Shown here piece by piece: positions 37,470 to 49,330 of a stretch of DNA of 64,000 nt. The notes below the pieces were generated by a model. It was not told the DNA's origin. It saw nothing but the letters and a program-made list of their open reading frames with translations, and did no database searches. Both the position numbers and the translations under genes were made by a program. Location: positions 3,472,001 through 3,536,000 of the forward strand of contig NC_134943.1 in assembly GCF_051020765.1 (NCBI RefSeq), written 5' to 3'. Position 1 is the stretch's first letter. The number at the start of each line of letters is the position of its first letter. This DNA comes from Lasioglossum baleicum (lineage: Eukaryota; Arthropoda; Insecta; Hymenoptera; Halictidae).

Positions 37470-37861
37470 TTGGGTTGTGTTATAAATTCTCGCGTTTTTT
37501 GTATTTCATTTTTTCCCGCAATTTTGTGTTTTGTTAGGTAAAGTATATTCATGTGTGCATTCGCAAGTCTTTTTCTTGCTCTAAAAATCTATCTGCTTCA
37601 ATTTTCCGAATTAATTAATTTTAATCAATTTTCAGGCTTTTTTTCCATGGAAGTTCCAGGAGGCAGAAAAATTCATTTTCGACATCTGCTCGACATCTCA
37701 CTCAAGTTGTGTGGCACACAAGCTCCAAGTTTTTGAGTAAAGCCCATGGATTCGCGAATGCACACACATATATATATATATATATATACTTTACCTAACA
37801 AAACACAGAATTGCAGGAAAAAGTAAAATACAAAAACGCGGGAATTTATTACACGACCCAA
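37470..37861 (+). mobile_element. Internally deleted mariner with long inverted arms
   Basis: TTGGGTTGTGTTATAAATTC at 37470 is matched by the complement of TTGGGTCGTGTAATAAATTC ending at 37861. The inverted similarity extends about 80 bp inward, to TTTTGTTAGGTAAAGTATAT. TA flanks both ends (37468-37469 and 37862-37863). The right arm contains an expanded (TA)n tract at about 37769-37788. The interior keeps only the start of a transposase frame (see 37647-37736). At 392 bp it is a non-autonomous derivative. Confidence 0.9.
37647..37736 (+). pseudogene. Mariner transposase N-terminal stub
   Basis: ATG at 37647 opens a 29-codon reading frame with RKIHFRHLLD, matching the conserved start of mariner transposases (the KIHFRHLL region). 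After about 20 codons the sequence leaves the family and ends at TGA, consistent with the internal deletion. It is not functional; neither the DNA-binding nor the catalytic part remains. Confidence 0.75.
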
Positions 37862-37863
37862 TA

Positions 37864-40800
37864 TAACTTTTCGCTAAAACAATTATTTCGATTTTCTAAG
37901 ATTCGTTTCTAAAGCATATGAAAATATTGGAAGAACAGTGGTGAAAGGCAGCGGATCCATTGTCTAGCTGGAGATATTAATTTTGATGTGTAGTAAAAAG
38001 CTGGTAATCTATTTGATATTTAATACCGCGTTGCTCAACGCGCACGGGTGCAGCGCGTGGGTGGCGTCTGGGTGCATGTGTGCACGTGTGCGCCGATCAC
38101 CTGGTCGCACACAGGCGTACAAGCTGACGGAGGGTCGCGGTAGTCGTGGAACTCGGGGTTAGAGAGTCAGTGGGGCACCCACACGCCCACACGCGGTTAA
38201 TACACCTGCGAGAGCGGCTTGCGTACCTTTCGCGACTATACTCGGTGCAAAATCAACTGGTCCCTCAAGGCCACTAATGGAATATCTCGATTGTACTCGA
38301 GAGATCGACAAACAGTGATTCCTTTTTGATATCCTATACCCATCAAAATCAAATTTAAATATTTATTTCGTGGTGGACAAAGTTCTAACTCTTCAGTGAC
38401 GACGCGGTCTGTGCACAGTGCTGACTCTGATACTATTACAGCTGATCAAATTATATGTAAAAGGTTCTTGTTGAAGCCAATACTAAGTGAATCGACAACG
38501 TACCACCTCGAGTATCGCGGTTACCTACCGGCCTGGTGCAGCAGGTCGATGCACCGTAACTAGGGAAAACCCAAAAGTCGCAGTACCAATGCAACGATCC
38601 CTGATTGGTTACCTAACCGAAAAACGTGGCCCGAGAAATCATACAAAAGCACCGCAAATACCGTTACAACTCCGCCAGAACGTAGGGCAACGTATAACTC
38701 GAAACTCTATCCGTCAGAAACGAAGGTAATGCTGAGCTGAATTTACGTCCAAATAAACGCTGATTAAACACGATTTAATCTATTGATCATTTCACCCAAC
38801 CTCAACTTGCCTCTCTATGACATCAGAGCAACGCGCAACGTCGAGATTTACAACCACGAGTGTAAAACGCTATCGACAACCGAGTTGGTGCTCAGCAATT
38901 TTATTTATTCCGAATCAGTGAAATATGTGTGAATTCGGCACGAGGAACGGGTAAGTGTTAAACAAAAAAGACATTAAACATTTAATAAAACAAACCGTAA
39001 AAAAAAGTCTTTCGGTTTTCAGTCTTTTTCCAATTGAAGAAGGTCCTACGTTGCAATTCACGTTCGAGTTCAATATTGCACTCCTATAAAATTTAAAAAA
39101 GAGATTCCCATTCAATTGTTATGTAAGACAATATAGTGCAAACGTCAAAGAACTTTAAGGTTAGTCTCGTGCTATTTCCATCATCGCTCAATGGTCAGTT
39201 TAGGACCATCAGGTCTGAATCCAATGAGCAATTTGAAACATACTTCAGCGGGTAGAAATAGTAGCAAGTCGAACGTCGACCTTGAACAGTCTCGTCCAAG
39301 CAATTGATCTGGACGTAACTACAACCACAGACAGTGTTCACGATCATCAACGGGCTGGATCCCCTTTTCCCCAGCATAATGGCGGCTGCGCGGACCTTCA
39401 ATTTAGCCGAGAGTAATCTCAGCCAAATCAGATACTCCTTCGTGTCGCGGCGCGTTTCTGCTGGCTCCTCGACGCCCTCCATTACGTTCTGCATTCGCGG
39501 AAGTTACTGCGGCGAAACGTCCGAGACATCGTTCGTCCTTAATATCCGACCAGCCTCGTAATCTTGTTTTAAGGGCGATATCCAGCGAGACCATTCTAGA
39601 ATTTACGACGAGTCGCGGAGAATCGTGTGATAATATCCTGAAGATTTTTTATTGCTGGTCAAAGTTAATTTTTATCCTAGGATTGAACATGTTCAGAAAG
39701 ATGAAAAGTTCAATTCTGTGATTAGATTAAATAACTGAAAAAAATTGTTGAAATAACTTGTAAAAGCAATTTTATTACTAACTCAAGAAAATTGATCCTG
39801 AGTGGTAAATTCGAGGATTTGTTGAAGCGAATCAATGAACTTCTGGCATTTATAAACTGTGGGATGTAGAATAGTTTAAGAAACAGTTAATTCGCAGCAG
39901 TTTCATTATTCATACCAGGTTCACACTGTAAATTCTGGTTTTAAAAGAAAGATGAAATGAACCTATGAATGTAATCGCAGAATTCGCTGAATTTCGAAGC
40001 AGTGCCCGCGTTGGCTACAATGATTGTTTATCTGCATCGGCGAACGATATTTCAAATACCACATCGAACTGCGTTATAACAAGAACTATCCGGCAATAAT
40101 AGTGAAATATGTAATGGGCTAGCCGGCATTCCGTTGGCAAATACTTCTAACAGCGAATTTCTGTGGGCAACGTTAAAACGGGTCAATTACCTGTAATGGA
40201 TGGTCCGATTATTTCGAGAATTCGCGGCGATGCGACGTGTCCGACGCGTGTAACCGCGTCGCAACTCTGCAGAACCTACGGAGCTGTTCTTTATGCGATG
40301 TCGTTAAATGAATGAAAGAAAAATAAGGAGACGTTTGGTTCTGCGACCTGTTTCGCAACGATAAAAATGGCTAGTGCCGGACCTCGTAGCTTACTCCGCA
40401 GAAATACCACGGTCCGGTCGGAATTTACATTGAGACCGAGCTATCAGCCACGTCGAGGGGAATGAACACGCTGTAATATTCGCACCGTTTTGCACAAGTT
40501 TCGATCCAGAACCCGCGGACTTCACAACTAGAAACATCATCGGATTGTGTACCCTGCCACCACTTATCTACGCACCTGGCGAATGATCCAATTTTTCGAA
40601 TTTTCAGAACAAAAGCGTCGTCCAGTAGTCCCCAGCGACCGATCTAATGCATCTACATCACTTTCTGAATGTGTAGTAATGCCGAAAACTTTTAGATAAA
40701 TTTATTAGAACCCTTAAACTTCCAAATAGTGCTAAAATCTTAACGAACTGCCAGATCGGCTGCCCAGACCACTGTGCGTCGTCCTGGATATTTATTGATG
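37864..40800. other. Unannotated; CpG-rich block 38030-38230
   Basis: The 38030-38230 segment is GC- and CpG-rich with CACGTG/GTGTGCAC words and could be promoter-like, but no gene start is visible. 38487-38729 plus (80 codons) is unrecognised. A perfect match to a well-known cDNA-library adapter word occurs at 38931-38945 (see findings). The frames at 39195-39494 minus and 39334-39561 plus are antisense to one another and unrecognised. Confidence 0.45.
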
Positions 40801-40882
40801 AACTGTAGATTTTTATGCAAAATAAAAATTGTCTGCTTGGATTGCCAGCAATATTGATTTTTCCTCTATAAAGATTGAGCAT
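40801..40882 (+). mobile_element. GACTGCGG MITE family, copy E (3' truncated)
   Basis: The 5' half is clear: AACTGTAGATTTTTATGC, AAAATAAAAATTGTCTGC and ATTGCCAGCAATATT. The family's 3' end (TTATAAATGCATAAAATCC) is not found downstream, so the copy is truncated. Confidence 0.75.
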
Positions 40883-43800
40883 AATTCAAAAGGAATCACG
40901 TGATCAAGAAGAAAATGTTTTGCATACTTCGAGAGTTGAGCATGCAGTTCGAAGAAAAAAGTGAACTAACAGGTGGATTGTCGCAGTTAATTAATTCCAC
41001 TGAATGCGACATTAAAATGCAAAATTATGAGTAATATAAGGTTCCTTCTATCAACGTATTCAATTTACATGTTATGACTGCGTAAATCATCACTTTTACT
41101 TCTCTGACAACTCGGGCCTCGGTATACTATTTACCACGGTCACAGTATCGTAAAAGTGTCGTGAATTTTAATTAATAGATTCAAGTAACTTTGCTAATTA
41201 ACCGACCGACCCTTCAAGTAACTGCGACGTTCTAAACAAACATTTTCCTCTTTTCGCTCGGCTGTCTTTGATTTAACGCTGCATTACATTTTTATGTCAG
41301 AAATTGTTTCTTAATTATTTTACATTATAATGAGCATATGTAAAGCGATAGCTCTTATTTACAAAGCTATTGTACGTTAAAGAAATCAAGGATATGTTGA
41401 CAGAAAAATCATTTGCAATTATCAGATTCATATACTAACATGACAAAGATCTATAAAAACTCAAGAGAACGTCCAACATCTCTCACAAACAATTACTAAT
41501 GCTTGCTCATGTGGTTATACCTCAACGAGACGTTAAAAATAGAAGCAGCCTCACGACAGAGAAGAGTGAGCACACATTTCACGCATGAAAAATGCATTAT
41601 TCAATTTCAGTTCGACAACAAGCTTCGCAGCACAAAATGTGTATCATGTTTTACGTGTACGCTTTTCCTGCGGAATTCCCCTGGATGATATAAAATATTT
41701 TTTGTGGTACACGCGCATACTTGGAGGAAGTTGTCACGCTAGCATTGAAATTCCAGGGTAGGTTGCTCATCCTCACCGACAACTTTAGTCACCCGGATGC
41801 GTTGTAGTTTCTATGGAATGACGTAGAGCAGCCTCGCCAATCGCGTGTTCCTTTCATCTGATTCTCGCAAGCAGGTTTCCCTGAATGCGTCAGATCTATT
41901 CAGAAATCTGTACTCGGACCTCACTATAGCCGGCATACTCGTTCAAACCGATTGCAGGGAACCTATAAGGAACCTATCGTGACTTTGTGCCAGCCCCGGG
42001 CGTCGTCAGACCTATACGAGACTATCACGAACTTTCGTTCGCATGCCAACGATCCAACGAAATCTGGGGAAAACAGATTATGTATAATTATAGAGGAGAT
42101 TGATACGTTCGATACGTCTGAACATATCTGTATGGCACATTTAAATGCTTCACTTGGCAACAGATTCATTCTCTACAATACACGTGACAGAAACACCTTA
42201 TACTGTCGACAGATTAAGACTTGTCTTCTCCCCACTCTACCTTCCGTGCAGATCACGTGACGCGCTTCTTCTCTGTCATGCGTGTGACACAATGTCACCT
42301 GACTTATCCGAAACTGGCAGAGAGGGGGTAACTTTCTCCCCTCGTTTCGAGTCAATTCCCCTGATCTAGCGACTCTAATGTGAAAACCCAGATTTCGTAT
42401 CTCAAAGTTATTATCTCTAGTTATTGTGTGAACAAATTAATTTGTTCGGTCGTGAATCTATTGATTATTTACAAACGATTAAAAGCTGTTCTCTCAGAGA
42501 ACGTATTCAAATTTTTCTTCTTTATCGTTGCGCGTTGACATTGCGTCGGTGTAATCCCGCCGCGTATTTATTAACTCGTCTGTGATACACTAATTGAACG
42601 GTCACTCGTTATTGCTTATATGTTACACAGTATTGCTAACGAAACATCATGAATAATTCAAGCTTGTGCAAGCTTAATTGCGACTGAACGATCATAAAGC
42701 CAGTATCTCAATTTTTCAATTTTCTTCATTGACTATTGATCAACTGCTGGTGCATTGTAAATACAAGCAGTTATGAAAAAATTCAAGTAACTTTGGATAA
42801 CAATCACTAATTAATAAACCCATCTGTGTCGTAGAAAATTTATAACAATAGGTTGAAGAGAATTTAATTTTTTGGAGATTCCTGGAACGTGTTTCTACAT
42901 TAAAACTCTAAGGTTGTGTCCAAACTCCAAACCAGTCCAACGTGTGTATCGCTATCCTCGACAGTTCTTTTTTGATCAACAGCTAAAAAAGTTATGTTCA
43001 TCTAATTAACAGTTCCGGAGTATAATATTTGCCCCGGGTGAAATGTCAGTGAAATGGATAACCGTGAAACGGAGAGATGAGAAATTACGCAAACGAATAA
43101 AAAGCGAAACGGAAAAGCAAATAGCGTCGGAACAGTAGCGGAAACTAGAACCAGTCTTTCAGAGTTTCAATATACGTTGTAGGCGGTCAACGATTGCTCA
43201 ACTCGAATAACAGGTGTGTTCCACAAATGTCGACAAGCGTGGCTGCGTGTGAGTGTAGATATAGCTCACGACAGCCTACGCACGATTAGCATGAAAAGGA
43301 ATAAATCAAGAAACGAATCGTTTCCCGTGATACGTTTATTAGATCTGTCGTAGTACCGTTTTCATTTCAGTTTCATTTATACTCGCAGAGAAGAATGACT
43401 GGAGGATACATGCTAAACCATTGGATAGTGAATCGAGTTCGTTTCCTGAATCGTAAAGTCACTTACGTAACACTTGCTTTTTCAATAATTTTTCAATAAT
43501 TTAGCACGTTCGCTACCAGCATTTGCTTCGTTGTTTACCTTCCTTGTTCGACAGTTTTTTTAAATGCAACGTACCCAATTTGGAATTATTAAAACAGTTT
43601 AGCAGAAGAAAGTCACAGATTCTCTGAAAATTGTGCATTCTACTTTGAGTTTAAACAACGGAGAGAGTGCATAAAATTAATTTCACTGTTTTTAAGTGAT
43701 CATGGATATCACATATTTGTGACATATATATGATATATTTATAGTAGCTTGAAGTTAATCATAATTACCTATTAATATACATACAAATATAAACATATAA

Positions 43801-43929
43801 ATTATTTGTTACGAGCTTATATAAACGGTTTTAAACTCGTTCTAAAATTATTTCGAATTTCAATGTAACCATGTTATAATTTAAAGAATACTAAATATAA
43901 TCATTTATTATTAAGATATATTAAGACTA
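40883..43929. other. Long unannotated stretch
   Basis: AT-rich with a GC-richer part at 41750-42370. 41952-42260 plus (102 codons) is unrecognised and overlaps an antisense frame. No repeat ends were identified. Confidence 0.55.
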
Positions 43930-44010
43930 TACAAGGTGTCCCAAAAATGTTGTGCTTCCTTGAAAGGGGTGAATCCTGAGGTGATTTTTAAGTAACTTTT
44001 GCAGTCTTGA
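43930..44010 (+). repeat. Terminal fragment of a dispersed repeat (GGTGTCCCAAAAATGT class)
   Basis: TACAAGGTGTCCCAAAAATG, then TTGTGCTTCCTTGAAAGGGG, resembles a repeat end I associate with arthropod genomes. This rests on memory of that motif only. No partner end or target duplication was found, so class and extent are unknown. Confidence 0.4.
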
Positions 44011-46152
44011 AGTATCTTTAACTAGTTGCAGTCGCAAATGACGAACTTTTTGTTCGAGAGATGACGTTGGATTAATGTAACTCTGGACGCATCTGGAGAA
44101 GAATTACAACGGCAAACAACCTAAAATGGTTCGTAACGTTTAAGTGTAGCTCCTGTTCGACATAGTTCCATTGCTACTGACTAAGCAACACGTGAGCTCA
44201 AAGAGATGAATGAGACGATGAAAATGGGTTAATGGTAGCGATCGCTCATTAAGCTTACGTTAATTACGGAAATTGCTGTATGATAGAAGGAACGCGATCG
44301 AGCGAGAAAGGTCGCGGAATTCAGGCTCGGTTTTCCAGGTTAGCTCCACTTACATTCAGCGATTTCACACTTCTTAATAGGGACTCGGTGCTTGCACGTT
44401 ATTTCTGCTGCACCAGTAATTTTCATTGTACAAAGTTTGAAATAATGGCGACATTCTACTCCGTTATACGCGGTCATAATAGCTCTAATAGGTTCAGTAT
44501 TAATGATGAATAAAAATCGTATATTTTCTTAATGGGTTGGTATCATAATTTAAACGAACATATTTTAAAAAATTATACAAGGAGGAATGTAGATAAATAT
44601 TCTTTAAAATGTACTGCCTCTGGTTTCCTTGAAATTAATGAGTTTCTCATTAATATTCTACATAAAAATTTAATCAAACATATGTTCGTTCCTTCAGAGG
44701 GGACCTTTCTACTAAAAAACTAAAATATTCTTTGTAAATTTTAAATCATAAGCAAATGCATTTCGCTTTGCAATGTCTTTCAATGATGTATTTTCGTTGT
44801 TGGGTTTCTTTAATTATTATTTGTGTTCCTAAAATAGCTCTACTTGTATCTTTGTGTCCAACAAATGTGTAATATTAACAAACAAATATCGCATCAATTG
44901 GAACCGTAAAACTAAACATTAAATTGATAGGTAGTATTATGCATATCCAACACACTACGTAGTTTCAAAACAAACAATTGTGCTGCACAGGTGGACGAAA
45001 CTTTTCCATGTTTCCCCTTTCAATTGATAGCGCATTCAAGCAAGCACATATCCGTGATGATGGTACAACTGGGGATGGTGTGATTCCTCGTGCAAACGTT
45101 GATCGGAAACATGAAACGAAGTTTTCTCTCTACACTGCGCTTCGCTTTTCAGAAAATTCAATTTCGCGATACACTTTCGCTGGCGTTACTTACTATCCCA
45201 CTTTATAGCTCTAATTTTTCTCGATGTTTTGAAAATATTGATTCTGCTCTTTTCATGACGGTAAATCTGAAAAGATTAAAAAATTGAATTGAATATATTT
45301 ATAAATTTTCCATTTATATACGTTGTTATTAGTCTGGAGTCTGGTAACACCCATATACCGAGAGTTAAGGCTAAATACTTTCTGGGTCCACTGTAGGCAG
45401 AATAAACGGAACAGAAACGCAAGTACATATCGCGCGACGCGATTTCAATTGCGCACACAGTTACGCTCTTAATTTCGTAATCAACACCGGCAATGGACAT
45501 TCCGCGAAGGAGGCGGCCGATGCAGTGCTCCCTATGCTTCTCTAATTGCAGGTCTCATAGTCATAACAGTATCGTTCATTAAGCGACAAAGAAATTGTCG
45601 TTCGCTGCAAAACGTTCTTCGCTCGCAATCAAGATAGACGAAGTTCCGGTAGCCGCGGCGGTATGTGGCTAACGAGCGTGCCGCTGTCCCGTACGCTCGG
45701 CGACATGCTTTGCACCTGCCTGAATTGAGCAACAAGCGTCGCCCACAGTTCATTCACTATTAGCATTCGAAGTTCATTGCGATCCCCGTAGTATCTCATT
45801 CAGGAATCGTTTCCGCGACGCGGCCAAGGACGCCGTTGGTCGCGCGAGAGAGCTCGGGCTAGACACGCGGAAGAAGAGCCGCGGATTCCCACCGATCATC
45901 CAGCCCGATCGTAACTTACAACATAGTTAGACTATTTCCGAGCGGAGCACGAAACTCCGGGACTCGTGTATCACGACTAATAAATCAGCTCCGATCGAAC
46001 ACAACGGTCACTGTACACCGAGAACCACGCCGTATGAATCGCTAAGCTGATAACTTTCAACCGCTGATGCTGTCCTGCGACTTCTACAGGATTCTGACAA
46101 ACATTTCCAACAGCGAGATTGTGCAGGATCTATCCCATTCTAACGCGATTAA
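44011..46152. other. Unannotated
   Basis: AT-rich to 45300, then GC-richer at 45360-46060. Short frames only (44280-44513 and 44978-45208 plus; 45532-45753 minus), none recognised. Confidence 0.5.
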
Positions 46153-46154
46153 TA

Positions 46155-46318
46155 TTGGCTTGGAACGAAAGTTTTCGTAGCGTTTATAAATTAAAATTAT
46201 TTTTTGCCATTTTCGAGGTAACTTCTCGTGTTATGGAATAAACATATGAATAAATATCTTGATTTTTTTTATCTTGGATTTCTAATTTGAAAACGCTACG
46301 AACTTTCTTCTAACCCAA
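46155..46318. mobile_element. 164-bp mariner-type MITE
   Basis: TTGGCTTGGAACGAAAGTTT at 46155 is matched by the complement of TTGGGTTAGAAGAAAGTTCG ending at 46318. The inverted similarity extends to the shared GTAGCGTTT. TA flanks both ends (46153-46154 and 46319-46320). The interior is AT-rich and noncoding. The terminal sequence differs from the mariners at 23475 and 37470, so it is a third mariner lineage. Confidence 0.85.
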
Positions 46319-46320
46319 TA

Positions 46321-47680
46321 CTAACCGCACCACAACCGATTCCACATTTTTTCAAGTGAAAACTCCTTTAGGCGCATCGCGTACACAATTGCTGGGCAGT
46401 GAACGAGTCTGATCAGTCACGCTTCGAGGTGAAACGCTATTCGGGTAAACTCGGCTCCTCCGAAGTTTTCAATTCGGTCGTGCGCACAGTATTGATCTGT
46501 TTTTATTTTATGATTATTGAAATTGCAAATGTGTTCCCATTTGAAATTAATAAGTAAATTTCTTCATCCAAGCACATGAAATTGCGAGAAATCTAAATAA
46601 ATTCAGCCTCGCAATTTGGATAAAATAACGTCTACTAGTGATTGGAAAGTCTATCCAATTCTTTGATCATTTTTAGAGAGTCTCTTCTATCTCTGATGTT
46701 ATCTTTTGAAACATCGCTCCCTGGAGCAATTCAGACCGCTGGCAGGACAAACTTCTACTCTGAAGGAGATTTGAACTTATTGTATTATTTATGGAATTAA
46801 ATATGAACGAAAGTGGCTGAATGAATAAGATCAAGAGAATTAACTCCCAATGATTCTAGAACATATGGCCACTTCTCTTAGTCCGAAATTACAATGGTTT
46901 TGCTCCTAAATTCTTGGAATGATCACTACAAGAAGATAGCGAACGAAGTTCACAACAGTGAAAGCATAAAGTTTTTTAGTATACCAAGCTATGCTGGAAC
47001 GTACTAATTGGATCTAGAACTTCGTTCATTACAGCGTGTGCTCAGCATAAATTGAAATATACTATATGTACTTTGAGGGTAGTTCGTGCCAAAAGCAAAG
47101 TCCACGGCAACAGTCTAAAAAGTACGCTTTGCAAAGTCTAAAACAAAGTTAGCATTCAATATGTTTTTAGCCGGAAAAATTTTGATCATAAATTACTGGA
47201 CATGAATGTTTGGAGATGTTTTTAAAAACGATAAAGAATGAATTGTATTTGACTTTTATATGATGTATATGAGTATAAGCAGCATTTCCTTAGTGGAGCA
47301 AAGTTATATTTCTGACGTAGATCAAAGCTTCTTGCTAGGTGGAACAAACAATGTTACCTGCTTGAAGATGCAAGCTGAAATCCTTCTGTTCCAGGTCTGT
47401 GTTCTGAGGATTGCCAGGTGTTATTTTCCGATACGCGTTTTGTGTGCATCAGAGACGGGAGTAAGAAAGAATTAATGTAAGTAAAACAGAAGGAAAGATT
47501 TCAGCAATTCCACGAATTAATGGAGAGAAATTCGGGTCTATTAAGTGGGAAAACATGCAGCCGTTAAGCGAGAATTAGTGTACCGCCCTTTTAATACATG
47601 GTCGACCAAAAAGGGATCATTCGCATTGTATCTCCATATGGTACAGTTTGTCCTTCATTCAGTCTTCATTTCCTTTTTAT
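46321..47680. other. Unannotated
   Basis: AT-rich with no frame above 75 codons and no paired repeat. Confidence 0.55.
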
Positions 47681-48090
47681 TACTAACTAGCTTTCCTCCG
47701 GCACGCGTTGCTGTGGCTCAGTATTTTTTAAAAGCATGTTTTTATTTGTCACAGATGTGACATTTATATGTTTTGTTTTAAACTGCACCTCGAAAATGAA
47801 ACACGAAACCATATCGATTATTATACATGTAAATGTTTTCGCAAACGCGCCACATTCACATAACTTAAAGTAAGCAGTTAGCATTGTAGCCGGTAGAAAA
47901 AAATCGTCAAAACTCTTGAACGAATGGACTTTTTCGCATGCTGATTTCTCATAAACCTTCCCGAAGAAACGCTGCGTCTAATGGCTGAAACCCCAGCTTT
48001 CTACGTTCAGCCGTTACGGAGATGACCGATTACAAACAAACGGACATTTACATTTTTATTTATATAGATAGAAGATAGATAGATTATTTA
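47681..48090 (+). repeat. Mosaic transposon remnant ending in TAGATAG repeats
   Basis: The segment opens TACTAACTAGCTTTCCTCCG, then GCACGCGTTGCTGTGGCTCA. It closes CAAACAAACGGACATTTACA, TTTTTATTTATATAGATAG and a short (TAGA)n tail. This pair of ends resembles widespread insect repeats whose 3' parts occur on RTE-type retroelements, but I cannot fix the class by eye. A small frame at 47545-47760 is not a gene. Confidence 0.5.
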
Positions 48091-48181
48091 AGAAATCTGA
48101 AGTACATAAAATCTTAGTACTTATTTTTTGTCGATTTAAACGTAGGGGTAGCGAAGCTTTGGGGATACTTGCGGATCAGTA

Positions 48182-48355
48182 GACTATGGATTTTTATGAA
48201 AAATAAAAGATACAGGAGATTCATGTACGTTTCTTCTTTTTAATTTCTTTAATAAGTCGAAAACAGTACAACAGCATTTTTGAATTTTCGGAATATTTCC
48301 ACTGTTTTGAATTTGATCTACTCATTTCTGTTATAAATGCATAAAATTCACAGTT
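48182..48355 (+). mobile_element. GACTGCGG MITE family, copy F
   Basis: The 5' end reads TAGACTATGGATTTTTATG plus AAAATAAAAG. The 3' end reads CTCATTTCTGTTATAAATGC, then ATAAAATTCACAGTT. TA precedes the left end. ATCAGT words lie on both sides (GGATCAGT left, TGATCAGT right). The length (174 bp) is close to intact. Confidence 0.85.
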
Positions 48356-49251
48356 CACTGATCAGTTTCATGAAGCGGAAACTTGTGTGCGAAAGTTTGA
48401 ACTTTTAAGTGGTCGTTTTGGATCGACTTTAAAATTTATGCAAACCCATTGCTGAACACACGATTAGATAAAATCGATTTTTTAAAAGTCCCGGACTAGA
48501 ATGCCCCCTTAACCGTTGCCGATGATCATGCGATAAATAAAAAACGGCGTTCTCCTGGGTAGTTCAGATGAGTCGCATGCAAGGTGGCATTTCTCGGATG
48601 CAAAAGGGGAAGCATAGTCGTCAAAGGCTCTCGGCGATGCCAGGAGGAACAGCGAGAGAGAGAGAGAGAGAGGGGAGAGGGTAATAGTCGCGACCGGTGA
48701 AAAGCACGGCCACGTCGCCTTTAAGCGAATTGTGTGCATGCTTCGTTACAGTTATTTACGACGCGAGGCCCACATAAATAATGCGAATATAGGTGTACCT
48801 ATTTCGCTCAGGCTCAGTGCATAAATTGTCGGTACCGCGGGTTATATCCTGACGTCGATCTCTCGCGCCAGGGTTGGGAATCAATTCAGCCCGCGGACGA
48901 AAAAAATGGTCGCGTGCGTGTACGCGGTGAAGTAATGACTAATGACGCGATTGTATCACCGGAACTGTTCATACATATTCGCCTTTATAATCCACGTTTA
49001 TTTGCGATCCGCTGAGGAACCGCTGCTACGTTTGTAATATTGACAGTTCCATCCACGAACAATAATCTTCGCCCGATATAAAAGATTGCCACATGCGGGC
49101 TGCTTGTATTCTTATTTCAGAAGCTGTTAAACAGGCTCAATAATAAACAATATGTGATCCTTCACTGGTATACCACCGTATTGTACGATAATTGAAAATA
49201 TCACGTTTCTTTAACTCCCTTAGAATATTTTGATTACTTAGTTTTCAATTA
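48356..49251. other. Unannotated; (GA)n at 48653-48673
   Basis: A GC-richer part with a GA dinucleotide tract at 48653-48673. The minus frame 48509-48739 derives partly from that tract. Confidence 0.6.
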
Positions 49252-49330
49252 TACAGGGTGAGTCACCTAACGTTTGCATCCTTTGCATTCTTTTAAACGG
49301 GACCACCCTTTCCAAACACTCTCGATGATA
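49252..49330 (+). repeat. Terminal fragment of a dispersed repeat (CAGGGTGAGTCACC class)
   Basis: TACAGGGTGAGTCACCTAAC, then GTTTGCATCC, resembles a repeat end seen in arthropod genomes. The identification rests on recall. It shares the TACA(A/G)GGTG start with the fragments at 43930 and 56313, but no partner end was found. Confidence 0.35.

Noticed and set aside
38030..38230. CpG-rich segment as a promoter
   Set aside because: Composition alone is not enough; no core promoter elements, downstream exon or splice donor could be supported.
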